Shown in pieces: positions 1-7,000 of a stretch of 27,135 nucleotides of DNA (position 1 is its first letter; each line of letters begins with the position of its first letter). This DNA is from CAYMTN01 sp964393335 (GTDB lineage: Bacteria; Chloroflexota; Anaerolineae; Aggregatilineales; Aggregatilineaceae): NCBI GenBank assembly GCA_964393335.1, contig CAYMTN010000048.1:1-27135 (forward strand), in the 5' to 3' direction. The notes under the pieces were generated by a model. The model ran no database searches, was not told where the DNA came from, and was given only the letters and a program-made list of their open reading frames with translations. The translations under genes and the position numbers were made by a program.

Positions 1-1
1 C

Positions 2-220
2 ATGCAGTTCGCGGTGCCGGATGCCGTGCTGCGTTTCCGCCAGGGATTCGGGCGTTTGATCCGCACCAAGACGGATCGCGGCGTGGTCGTGTTGTTCGAC
101 AATCGCGTGATCACCAAACGGTACGGGCAGGTGTTTCTGGACAGCCTGCCGGGCTGCACGGTGCAGCGCGGGCGGTTAGCCGACCTGCCACGCGCCGCCG
201 TAGACTGGATCGAGGCGTGA
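2..220 (+). CDS. DinG-family ATP-dependent helicase, C-terminal fragment
   Basis: Only the last 72 codons are present; the gene begins left of the window and the first ATG seen here is internal. The segment AVLRFRQGFGRLIRTKTD (residues 9-26) is helicase motif VI of the XPD/DinG superfamily 2 helicases, where the QGxGRLIR arginines contact ATP. It is followed by the usual DinG tail with VVLFDNR and YGQVFLDSLP. In the family this C-terminal RecA-like domain drives 5'-3' DNA unwinding; many bacterial versions carry an N-terminal exonuclease domain, which cannot be judged here. The stop is TGA at 218-220, and efp follows after about 100 bases with its own promoter. The motif makes the family secure; the exact subtype (DinG or a DnaQ-DinG fusion) is not resolvable. 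Confidence 0.88.
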   Translation: MQFAVPDAVLRFRQGFGRLIRTKTDRGVVVLFDNRVITKRYGQVFLDSLPGCTVQRGRLADLPRAAVDWIEA

Positions 221-235
221 GGCGTGATCGTGACT

Positions 236-265
236 ATTCAAGCGGCGCGAGTTTCCTGGTATAAT
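236..265 (+). promoter_or_regulatory. Putative sigma-70 promoter of efp
   Basis: A perfect -10 hexamer TATAAT lies at 260-265, about 60 bases before the efp start. The -35 region (about 236-242, ATTCAAG) is a poor match to TTGACA, so recognition would rest mainly on the -10. The position between the helicase stop and efp fits a promoter. This is a sequence match only. Confidence 0.5.
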
Positions 266-324
266 GGCTGCGGCTGAAAACCGATGAGCGATCACGTGAG
301 ATAGACAAGGACGAGTACCTTCCC

Positions 325-882
325 ATGATTGATGTAAACCAGCTTCGTAACGGCACCAATTTCACCGTTGACGGTGACATTTACAAAGTGTTGAACTACC
401 ACCACAACAAAACGGGACGCGGCGGCGCGACGATTCGCGTGTCGGTGCGCAACCTGCGGACCGGAACGACCCGCGAGATGACCTTCAACTCCGGCGACCG
501 TGTGGAGGATATCCGCATCGAAACGTCCGCCGTCGAATACCTGTATTCGGACGGTGAATTTCTGACGTTTATGGACCTCGATACATACGAGCAGCCGCAG
601 ATGCGGCGCGACGTGTTTGGCGATGACTTTCTTTACCTGAAAGAAAACATACAGCTCAAACTGCTGTCGTATGACAACGAGATCATCGATTACGAGCTTC
701 CGCCGCACGTGGACCACAAAATCACCGACGCCGAGATGGCGGTGGCGGGTAATACGGCCACCGGTGCGACCAAGAAGGTGACCACCGAAACCGGCTTGCA
801 GGTGACGGTCCCGCTGTTTGTCGAACAAGGCGATACGATTCGCGTGGACACGCGCGACGGGTCGTACATCACGCGCGTTTGA
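325..882 (+). CDS. efp: Elongation factor P
   Basis: The 185-aa product has the standard EF-P length and three-domain layout: an N-terminal KOW-like domain (1-65) and two OB-fold domains (about 66-125 and 130-185), ending with the conserved GDTIRVDTRDGSYITRV. EF-P binds between the P and E sites of the ribosome and promotes peptide bond formation at polyproline stretches. The tip loop of domain I reads NKTGRGGAT, which puts arginine (Arg32) where Escherichia coli has the beta-lysylated Lys34. The ATG at 325 gives the expected N-terminus MIDVNQLRNG; an AAGGA at about 308-312 is a somewhat distant ribosome binding site. The gene stands alone between a TATAAT promoter and a hairpin terminator. 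Several proteins in this window have Pro-rich linkers and are plausible EF-P clients. Confidence 0.97.
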   Translation: MIDVNQLRNGTNFTVDGDIYKVLNYHHNKTGRGGATIRVSVRNLRTGTTREMTFNSGDRVEDIRIETSAVEYLYSDGEFLTFMDLDTYEQPQMRRDVFGDDFLYLKENIQLKLLSYDNEIIDYELPPHVDHKITDAEMAVAGNTATGATKKVTTETGLQVTVPLFVEQGDTIRVDTRDGSYITRV

Positions 883-952
883 CGCGGTGGCGGACTGCGG
901 AGTCTCGAATCGTCACCACCGCGTAAGGTCACGCGTGGGACCACACGTGATC

Positions 953-985
953 AAAGGACCGGGCGCTTGTTCCGGTCTTTTTTTT
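953..985 (+). terminator. Rho-independent terminator after efp
   Basis: GACCGG (957-962) pairs with CCGGTC (972-977) and is followed by a run of eight T (978-985). The A residues at 953-955 can extend the stem into the T run. It lies about 70 bases after the efp stop, as expected for a monocistronic efp transcript. Confidence 0.85.
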
Positions 986-1064
986 GTGTGGGGTGATTTG
1001 GCGCAGGGCAGGTGTTGCCGTAGACTCAACGTGAACGAGTGTGCAGCAAAAAAGGATGGGTGCT

Positions 1065-1421
1065 ATGCAGACACCGGCGGGCAAGGAGTGCCCCCACTAT
1101 TACGAAGATTTCAACCGGGGGCGCTCGGTGCAGGAGTGCCGTCTGGCCAAAGAAAACCCGGAATCGCTGCCCTGGCGGCCTAAGGACTGCTTCAAATGCT
1201 CTGTGCCGGAGATCGTGCGCGCGAATGCCAGCCCACACATGAAACTCACGCTCACGATCCGCAGCACGCTGCTGGGTTTCGTGCGCCAGATACGGGTCGA
1301 GGCATGGTGTACCCGGCACGATATCCCGATTGAAAACCCCTACGTCGGGTGCCCGCTCGACGTGGACGAGAATCCGGGCCTGAAGTTATTCCGCGATGCA
1401 TTGGACCAGCCTGATGATTAA
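1065..1421 (+). CDS. Small six-cysteine protein of unknown function
   Basis: I do not recognise the family. The 118-aa product has cysteines at about 9, 25, 42, 45, 82 and 96, with CPHYYEDF near the start, a central CFKC and a C-terminal GCPLDVDENPG. A CxxC plus further paired cysteines suggests a zinc-binding or otherwise metal-binding fold, but this is inference. I chose ATG 1065 because AAGGA (1052-1056) lies 8 bases upstream; a GTG at 1041 in the same frame has no comparable site. The stop TAA (1419-1421) overlaps the start of the HAD-DinB gene (ATG 1414) by 8 bases, which points to translational coupling and a shared transcript. No signal peptide or membrane segment is evident. Confidence 0.72.
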   Translation: MQTPAGKECPHYYEDFNRGRSVQECRLAKENPESLPWRPKDCFKCSVPEIVRANASPHMKLTLTIRSTLLGFVRQIRVEAWCTRHDIPIENPYVGCPLDVDENPGLKLFRDALDQPDD

Positions 1422-2622
1422 AGCCATCCTGCTCGACCTGGACGATACGCTGCTCGGCAACCCGACGCGGCCATTCACCGAGAAGTACCTGGACCTGCTG
1501 GCGCGTTTCATGAACGAGCGGCTCGGCCTGGATGGCCTCATCAAAGGATTGATGGCCGGGACGCGTGCCGTCGTGACCAACCTGGACCCGCTGCGCACCA
1601 ACTGGGAAACCTTCTACGCCGTGCTGGACCCGCTGCTGACGGTCAGCCGGGACGCGTTCGACAGCGCTGTCGCAGAATTTTACCGATCGGTATATCCCGT
1701 GCTGCAAGACGGTACGCAGGTGCGGCCCGGCGCGCGGCAGTTGGTCGAGTGGCTGCTGGCGCAGGGTTACGCGGTCGCGGTGGCGACCAACCCGTTTTTT
1801 CCACGCGTGGCTATCGAGCAGCGGCTGGCCTGGGCCGGTGTACCCGTAGACGAGGTGCCGTTTTCGCTGGTGACCACGTTGGAGAACGTGCATTTTTCCA
1901 AGCCGCACCCGGCGTACTACGAGGAGATACTGGCGCGATTGGGCGTCCAGGCCGACGAGGCGATCATGGTCGGGGACGACTGGGAGAACGACATCGCGCC
2001 CGCCTGGCAGGCGGGGTTGAATACGTTTTGGCTGGTGCCGGAATGCGGTCGCCGCCCGGTCGCGCATCCTGCCGAACCGGATGGCTGCGGGACACTGGCC
2101 GATTTTGTCTGCCGCGTGCAGGATGAAAACTGGCTGGAAACGCTTACGCCGCGCCCGCACGAACCGGCCCAGATCGTACCGCGCCTGAACGGGAACCTGG
2201 CGGGGCTGTTGGGCATGGTGCGCGAAGTGCCCACCTCCGCCTGGCAGATGCGGCCTGACCCGGATGAGTGGTCCCCGATTGAGGTGTTGTGTCATCTGGG
2301 CGAGAGCGAGCGCGAGGTGCAGCGCCCGCGCCTGGAAACCATCGCCCGCACAGACAACCCGTTCCTGTCGCAGCCGAAAGAACCGCCGCGCCCGGCGTCG
2401 CGGGTGTGTCCGGACGACGCGTGGGGCCTGGCGATGGTGTTCGCCGGGGAACGGCGTCAGACGGTTGAGTATCTGGCCGGGCTGGATGACGACGCCTGGA
2501 ACCGCCCCGCGCGGCATTACATTTTTGGGCCGACGACTCTGTTGGAGATGGCGAATTTCACGGCGCAGCATGACCGCCTGCACCTGACGCAGCTCTGCCA
2601 GACGGTGAGAAAGTGCGGGTGA
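1414..2622 (+). CDS. HAD-superfamily hydrolase fused to a DinB-like domain
   Basis: The 402-aa protein has two parts. Residues 1-230 form a HAD hydrolase: motif I DLDDTL with nucleophile Asp8 and acid/base Asp10, motif II VATNP, motif III lysine in SKPHP, and motif IV VGDDWEND at 186-193, which binds Mg. Residues about 255-400 resemble the DinB/YfiT four-helix bundle, with WSPIEVLCHL (His294) and QHDRLHL near the end (His386, His390). These give the three histidines that bind a divalent metal in that superfamily. HAD proteins are usually small-molecule phosphatases; DinB-like proteins include metal-dependent thiol transferases and many unknowns. The start at ATG 1414 places motif I directly at the N-terminus and overlaps the preceding gene. 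The substrate is unknown. Confidence 0.85.
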   Translation: MIKAILLDLDDTLLGNPTRPFTEKYLDLLARFMNERLGLDGLIKGLMAGTRAVVTNLDPLRTNWETFYAVLDPLLTVSRDAFDSAVAEFYRSVYPVLQDGTQVRPGARQLVEWLLAQGYAVAVATNPFFPRVAIEQRLAWAGVPVDEVPFSLVTTLENVHFSKPHPAYYEEILARLGVQADEAIMVGDDWENDIAPAWQAGLNTFWLVPECGRRPVAHPAEPDGCGTLADFVCRVQDENWLETLTPRPHEPAQIVPRLNGNLAGLLGMVREVPTSAWQMRPDPDEWSPIEVLCHLGESEREVQRPRLETIARTDNPFLSQPKEPPRPASRVCPDDAWGLAMVFAGERRQTVEYLAGLDDDAWNRPARHYIFGPTTLLEMANFTAQHDRLHLTQLCQTVRKCG

Positions 2623-2638
2623 GAGGCCGTTTGAAAAC

Positions 2639-2740
2639 CCTCACCCCCGGCCCGAATGGCGGCTCCCGCAAAGCAGGAGAGGGGGCGAGTACGTTCGCCG
2701 ATTAAGTCCCCTCGCCTACTGTGTGGGAGAGGGGGCGGGC
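2639..2740. repeat. Degenerate dispersed G/C-rich palindromic repeat
   Basis: CCTCACCCCCGGCCC (2639-2653) matches 14 of 15 bases of the sequence at 16950-16964. GGAGAGGGGGCG occurs twice, at 2676-2687 and 2726-2737, and CCCCTC at 2709-2714 offers partial pairing. It lies between the HAD-DinB stop and the FHA stop, where two converging genes end. It looks like a decayed member of the same intergenic element family as 16948-17016. Confidence 0.55.
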
Positions 2741-2793
2741 TTGCTCAACAAACCGCCTTTTCAAATGGTCCCTGAGACGTCCGGTGCGTGATC

Positions 2794-3654
2794 TTATGCG
2801 TGCTGGAAGCGGATGCGGCTTTGCAGCCGCCCGAACCAGATTTCGTCGCCGTCGCGCAGTACGCGAATTTCGTTGGGCAGCACGCGCGTCCCGTTCACGT
2901 AGGTGTAGTTCATGCTGCGCAGGTCGGCGATCAACAACTGGTTGTTGCGGCGCGTGATCGCGGCGTGCATCCGTGACACGCCGTAATCGCCGCCGCCGAC
3001 CGGGTCGAGGTCGATTTCGGGGGCCATCGCCGAATTGGCCGTCGAACGCCCGATGAAAAACTCGTTTTCGCCGGGTAGCGTGACGCGCAGCGGGTCGCGG
3101 CGCGTCTTGAAGAACAGCCACAGGATCGTGCGCGGCCCGAAATAATCCGGCGGCGGCTCGTTCGAGGCGCGTTTTTCTTCGGTGGTCAGGGGCCGTGTCT
3201 GGACGCTGGGCGTCGGCTGGCCGTGAGCCGGTTCGGGTTCTTCGTCGAGCTGGTCGAGGACGTTTTCCAGGTTCTTTTGTTCGAAGGCACGCAGTCTGAC
3301 CGGGTCCAGCGCGCCGGTCGGGGCGTCACGGCGCGGGTCGGGCGCTGGCTGCGCCTGCGGTGGTGGCGGTGGGGCCGCCTGTTTGACCTCTTTTTTCACG
3401 ACGGGCAACTCGCTGCGGGGCAGGGTGTCTTCCGTCTTCGTGCCACGATAGCGGAACTTGTAGCCTTCGCGGCGCTCCCAGTCTTTCGCCAGGTACAAGA
3501 ACGCCTTTAACTCGACCTCCCCGGCTTCTGGCACCGAGTCCCGCACCCGGTACCAGGCGTCATCGCGGTTGACGCCGCACTGGCGGAACGTGATGAATTT
3601 CGCCAGGAGATCATACGCGTTGATTGCATTCGGTTCTGATTGATTGGCCACCAT
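2794..3654 (-). CDS. FHA-domain protein
   Basis: The 286-aa protein ends in a forkhead-associated domain (about 185-284). The phosphothreonine-binding residues are visible: GR (202-203), SRMH (227-230), N249 and the VNG turn (253-255). FHA domains bind phosphothreonine peptides and usually act downstream of Ser/Thr kinases; no such kinase is in this window. Residues 1-75 are a helical, charged segment of unknown type, and 80-180 are a Pro/Gln/Glu-rich linker with a PPPPP stretch. No membrane segment is clear. ATG 3654 is preceded by AGGTGGG, a good ribosome binding site about 7 bases away. The gene is a single unit, separated from the neighbouring ABC operon by 115 bases. Confidence 0.88.
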   Translation of the reverse strand: MVANQSEPNAINAYDLLAKFITFRQCGVNRDDAWYRVRDSVPEAGEVELKAFLYLAKDWERREGYKFRYRGTKTEDTLPRSELPVVKKEVKQAAPPPPPQAQPAPDPRRDAPTGALDPVRLRAFEQKNLENVLDQLDEEPEPAHGQPTPSVQTRPLTTEEKRASNEPPPDYFGPRTILWLFFKTRRDPLRVTLPGENEFFIGRSTANSAMAPEIDLDPVGGGDYGVSRMHAAITRRNNQLLIADLRSMNYTYVNGTRVLPNEIRVLRDGDEIWFGRLQSRIRFQHA

Positions 3655-3769
3655 CCGAAACCCACCTGTGATCAGTGTATTTATCCCACTTTAACATAAC
3701 TATGCTGAACGCGTGGTATAGATTTTCTAACCTGCGGCCTGTTTCATGAGAAATTCATAGCCGCCGCGC

Positions 3770-4567
3770 CTAAATATTAACATTGAGCGCGCTGCCGGAC
3801 TCGTAACGGCGCAGTCCCATCCGGAAAACACCCTCCATCACCAGGACGCTGACCGCAGCGGCACCCACCAGCACGGCCAGCAGCGTCAGGCTGTGCGTCT
3901 CGACGATCTTGACCGGGATGCCGCCCACAAATGCCGCCGGGACCAGCGTGTACAGGATCAGGCGCACGAATCCCTGGAACAGCCCGAACGGGTAAAGCGA
4001 AAACGTGACCAGCGTGTTGGACAGGTAAAACGTCCACTGCGAGGCGTTGCCGATATAAAACGATAGACAACCCGTCACCGCGCAAAACGACACGCAGATG
4101 ACGGCCACACAGGCTGAGCAGACCAGCCACAGCGCGATGGAGGCCGCGTCAAAACGCCCGGCGAACAGGAACGCGACCATGCCGAACGTCAGGTCGCCAA
4201 CCGTAAACGGATTCATGTAGCTGAACAGCAGGTGCGGCAGCACCGGGCGCGGCAGCGTCAGGTAATAATCGAGCCGTCCCTGCGCGATCAACTCGGCCAC
4301 GCGCGCCGCGTTACCCGCAAAACTGAACGCCAATCCCCAGCCGAGCGCGACGATCGCAAACAGCAGGTAAATCTGCTGAATCTGGTAGCCGCGTACCTGC
4401 TGGAAACGGTCAAAAAAGAGCAGCCAGAACACAAAATAGATGCCGTTGTTCAGGAACATGCCGACCGCCTGCATCAGAAAACTGGCGCGGTATTCCATGC
4501 TGCTCGCCAGATTGAGCTTGATCAGGTGCAGGACGAACGCGGTTTCGCGGCGTAATCGGGTAATCAC
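3770..4567 (-). CDS. ABC-2 type exporter permease subunit 2
   Basis: The 265-aa product is a hydrophobic protein with about six membrane segments and resembles the uncharacterised ABC-2 permease group (COG3694-like). The central motif LIAQGRLDYYLTLPRP matches the conserved 'grlD.yL.rP' stretch of this group. It would pair with the other permease and the ATPase of this operon to form an exporter of unknown substrate. The start is a GTG at 4565-4567, only 2 bases after the stop of the upstream permease, with GGGGGT 8 bases before it. The frame stays open much further upstream, but that part overlaps the first permease in another frame and is not credible coding. Confidence 0.85.
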   Translation of the reverse strand: MITRLRRETAFVLHLIKLNLASSMEYRASFLMQAVGMFLNNGIYFVFWLLFFDRFQQVRGYQIQQIYLLFAIVALGWGLAFSFAGNAARVAELIAQGRLDYYLTLPRPVLPHLLFSYMNPFTVGDLTFGMVAFLFAGRFDAASIALWLVCSACVAVICVSFCAVTGCLSFYIGNASQWTFYLSNTLVTFSLYPFGLFQGFVRLILYTLVPAAFVGGIPVKIVETHSLTLLAVLVGAAAVSVLVMEGVFRMGLRRYESGSALNVNI

Positions 4568-4569
4568 GG

Positions 4570-5421
4570 CTAACCCCCGTTGATGCTGACGCGGCGCGCG
4601 CCGTAACGGAACAGCAGCGCCAGCAGTGTGCCAATGATGGCGATCCACACGCCTTGTGAGGCGAGCATTCGCACGAACTGCGCGCCGTCCCAGGCGACGA
4701 ACAGCTTCGAGGGGGCGTACATCACGAGGTTGAAGGGCAGCAGGCGCGCCACGCGCTGCACCGCATCCGGCAAAAAATCCACTGGCAGCAGCAGCCCACC
4801 CAGCACAAAGTTGATCTTCGAGTAGATCAGGCGGAAGGCCGACGTATCCTCGAAGAAAAACGCCAGCAGCCCGATCCCGGCTGTGATGCAGTAATCCAGC
4901 ACGAACGCCAGCGCCGTGATCAGCAGCACGCCGGGCATGACTTCCAGCCGGAAGGTGACCAGCGGCCCGACCGCCATCCAGGCGACCGCCGCGCCGAACG
5001 CCAGCACGAACACCATGCGGATCAAAACGCCGCCCAGGCCGTTGAAGAAGTGGTAGAGCAGGTAGTTGTAGGGCCGTCCCAGCGTGTACGCCAGGCTGCC
5101 ATCCTTGACTTCGTTCTCGATCGTGTTGGCGACCTGGAGCTGGGAAAGCTGAATCAGTTCGGCCCACACGAAATACCACAGCGTTTGCACCAGCGTCAGC
5201 CCGCCGATGGTGCCGCCTGCGGGCACGTGCTGGGCTTTGAACGTGGTCCGCCAGAGCTGCGCGAACACAAAAATGAACAGCGTGACAAAAATGCCCTGGC
5301 CGAACGCTTCCCACGTGTAGGCGAGGCTGTTTTGCACGTTGATGCGCGCGATAGCCGCGTATTTGCGCACCTGGGCGCGCGTCGTGCCGCGATCTGGCGC
5401 GGCGAGGAAGGCGGTGGTCAT
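4570..5421 (-). CDS. ABC-2 type exporter permease subunit 1
   Basis: The 283-aa product has about six hydrophobic segments and belongs with the COG4587-like partner permeases of the same uncharacterised exporter type. It carries the shared motif NTIENEVKDGSLAYTLGRPYN, comparable to the GRLDYYLTLPRP stretch of its partner. I chose ATG 5421 (MTTAFLAAPDRG) because it begins 5 bases after the stop of the upstream small gene; an upstream ATG at 5523 would overlap that gene. No strong ribosome binding site is visible, so translation may depend on coupling to the preceding gene. It is second to last in the ATPase, small protein, permease, permease operon. Confidence 0.84.
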   Translation of the reverse strand: MTTAFLAAPDRGTTRAQVRKYAAIARINVQNSLAYTWEAFGQGIFVTLFIFVFAQLWRTTFKAQHVPAGGTIGGLTLVQTLWYFVWAELIQLSQLQVANTIENEVKDGSLAYTLGRPYNYLLYHFFNGLGGVLIRMVFVLAFGAAVAWMAVGPLVTFRLEVMPGVLLITALAFVLDYCITAGIGLLAFFFEDTSAFRLIYSKINFVLGGLLLPVDFLPDAVQRVARLLPFNLVMYAPSKLFVAWDGAQFVRMLASQGVWIAIIGTLLALLFRYGARRVSINGG

Positions 5422-5426
5422 GGTTT

Positions 5427-5645
5427 TTATCGTTTGCTCGATGTTGCCACCACAGCCAGCGGCAGGTTGATTGACTCCAGGTCGTGCCTGCTGAAGTTGA
5501 AGATAACGAACCCGACGACGCACCCATCCGGCGTGCGGCGCTCGAAGACATCGTCGTCGATTTCTTCTAGCGAGGCCGCTGCTTCTTCGAAAATCACTTC
5601 CAGCAGATCACCTTCTTTGTCGTGCCATATTTTCACTTCTGCCAT
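5427..5645 (-). CDS. DUF2283-like small protein
   Basis: The 72-aa product resembles the DUF2283 family: an N-terminal WHDKEGDLLEVIF strand pair, an acidic middle, and VVGFVIFNFSRH (about 43-54). The family is widespread and its role is unknown; members have been discussed as small toxin-antitoxin-like or regulatory proteins, which I cannot support here. AAAAGG lies about 10 bases before ATG 5645. It sits between the ABC ATPase gene and the first permease, and its stop is 5 bases from the permease start, so it is probably co-translated with the transporter. It has no membrane segment. Confidence 0.72.
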   Translation of the reverse strand: MAEVKIWHDKEGDLLEVIFEEAAASLEEIDDDVFERRTPDGCVVGFVIFNFSRHDLESINLPLAVVATSSKR

Positions 5646-5685
5646 ATCACACTGCCTTTTCGCATTCTGCTGAGAAAACAGTCTA

Positions 5686-5739
5686 TTCGTGAGTTACGCC
5701 GGGCGCTGCTTGCTGCGCCCCTACCAGACCACTCACGAA
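5686..5739. repeat. Nested palindrome between exporter ATPase and DUF2283 gene
   Basis: TTCGTGAGT (5686-5694) and ACTCACGAA (5731-5739) are perfect inverted repeats. Inside them GGGCGC (5701-5706) pairs with GCGCCC (5715-5720). The DNA can form a two-level hairpin within the 96-base gap of the operon. There is no T run, so it may be an mRNA-stability or attenuation structure, or a mobile palindromic element. It shares TGCGCCCCT with the palindrome at 7416-7436. Confidence 0.7.
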
Positions 5740-5741
5740 AA

Positions 5742-6788
5742 CTATGGTTCGGGTTCCTGTAGTCCGGCGGCGGCGTCCGGCAAGACTGCTGCGTCCGGCG
5801 ATATCGCCCCATCGGCGCGATAAATCTCGCGGATGATCTCCTCCATCGGCGGGTCTTCGACGGTCAGATCGACGACCGGCGCGTAGGCCATCAGTGCCGT
5901 GATCAGGTCTTCGACGGGGCGCACGTGCGTATCCAACTCGATCTTGACGCCCCACGTCCCGCGTTTGAGTAGGGTCGCGTTTCTGACCGAAAAATCGTCA
6001 GGGACCGGCTGGCCGAAGCGTACGCCGATCACTTTGCGTCGCAAAAACCGCCGCTTGAGGGCGCTGGTCCGGTCGTCAAAAATGACCTGCCCGTGATTGA
6101 TCACGACCACGCGCTTGCACAACGATTCCACGTCGCCCGCGTCGTGACTGGTCAGGAAGATGGTCAGGTTTTCCTGGTCGTGCAGGGTCTGGATCGCTTC
6201 GCGCAGGCGCTGTTTGGCGACCACGTCCAGGCCGATGGTCGGCTCGTCCAAAAACAGGATGCGCGGCCCGTGCAGCATACTCGCCGCGATCTCGCAGCGC
6301 ATACGCTGGCCCAGGCTCAACTTGCGGACCGGGGTATGCAGCAGGTCGCCAATGCCCAGCGCCTCGATCAGAAACGCCTGGCGGCGCTCGAACGCGGCGC
6401 GGTCCAGCTCGTAGATGTGGGCGAACAACTCGAAGGTGTCAATCGGCGGCAGGTGGTACCATAACTGCGGCTTCTGCCCGAACACGCTGCCGATGTGGTA
6501 GGACAGGGCGCGGCGCTGCTTCCAGGGCACGTAACCCAACACCTGCGCCTCGCCGCCGCTGGGGAACAGAATCCCGGTCAGCATTTTGATGGTCGTGCTT
6601 TTGCCCGCGCCGTTTGGCCCGATGAAGGCGAGCAGTTCGCCTTCGTCCATTTCCAGCGAAATGCCCTTGACGGCCTGGACGGTCCGCCACTCGGCGCGCA
6701 CCAGCGCGCGCAGGCTGCCGCGCAGACCGGGCGCTTTCTGTTTGACCGAAAACGATTTTTCCAGGTTGTGCAGGCTGACAACGGACAT
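5742..6788 (-). CDS. ABC exporter ATP-binding protein
   Basis: The 348-aa ATPase has Walker A GPNGAGKST (57-65), Q-loop Gln105, signature LSLGQ (157-161), Walker B ILFLDE (177-182) and H-loop His215. The N-terminal insertion SLRALVRAEWRTVQAVKGIS and the long C-terminal extension (about 235-348) fit the COG4586-type uncharacterised ATPases, which occur with two ABC-2 permeases as here. It energises export of an unknown substrate at the cytoplasmic membrane. ATG 6788 is preceded by GGGGGGT about 6 bases upstream. It is the first gene of the operon; a palindromic element separates it from the next gene. Confidence 0.92.
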   Translation of the reverse strand: MSVVSLHNLEKSFSVKQKAPGLRGSLRALVRAEWRTVQAVKGISLEMDEGELLAFIGPNGAGKSTTIKMLTGILFPSGGEAQVLGYVPWKQRRALSYHIGSVFGQKPQLWYHLPPIDTFELFAHIYELDRAAFERRQAFLIEALGIGDLLHTPVRKLSLGQRMRCEIAASMLHGPRILFLDEPTIGLDVVAKQRLREAIQTLHDQENLTIFLTSHDAGDVESLCKRVVVINHGQVIFDDRTSALKRRFLRRKVIGVRFGQPVPDDFSVRNATLLKRGTWGVKIELDTHVRPVEDLITALMAYAPVVDLTVEDPPMEEIIREIYRADGAISPDAAVLPDAAAGLQEPEP

Positions 6789-6874
6789 GCGTTACCCCCC
6801 GGCGCACGGTGGCGACATACGCATTATAACGGCTGGCGGCGGTCTGGTGTAGGGGGACTTGGCGGAAAAGCGAC

Positions 6875-6905
6875 CACCACTGAGGCCACAGAGAAACACA
6901 GAGGT
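6875..6905. repeat. Short degenerate CACAGAG-type repeat
   Basis: The segment contains three imperfect units of 9-10 bases (CCACTGAGG, CCACAGAGA, AACACAGAGG) in the non-coding gap upstream of the ABC ATPase. Similar CACAGAGA-rich intergenic strings are scattered in many environmental genomes. No function can be assigned. Confidence 0.4.
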
Positions 6906-6970
6906 CCCCTGACAGGGAAATGGCCTGGCAATCTACCGGATGCGGTGAACGGCCTCCCGGTCTGCTGAAG

Positions 6971-6990
6971 GCTGATCGCTGAAAGCTGAC
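6971..6990. repeat. GCTGATCGCT / GCTGAAAGCTGA dispersed repeat
   Basis: GCTGATCGCT (6971-6980) runs into GCTGAAAGCTGA (6978-6989). The same two strings occur at 20914-20930, 14 kb away, in a longer array. It lies just after the stop of the CxxC protein gene on the reverse strand. Confidence 0.6.
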
Positions 6991-7000
6991 CGCCGCCCTG

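Noticed and set aside
1252..2583. 443-codon reverse frame over the HAD-DinB gene
   Set aside because: It is antisense to a gene with clear catalytic motifs. The translation is Arg/His/Gln-rich, typical of shadow frames in high-GC DNA.
4568..5551. Reverse open frame continuing upstream of the second permease, suggesting a fusion
   Set aside because: It overlaps permease 1 in another frame and its translation is Arg/Pro/Gly-rich with no membrane pattern. A GTG two bases after the permease 1 stop is the natural start.
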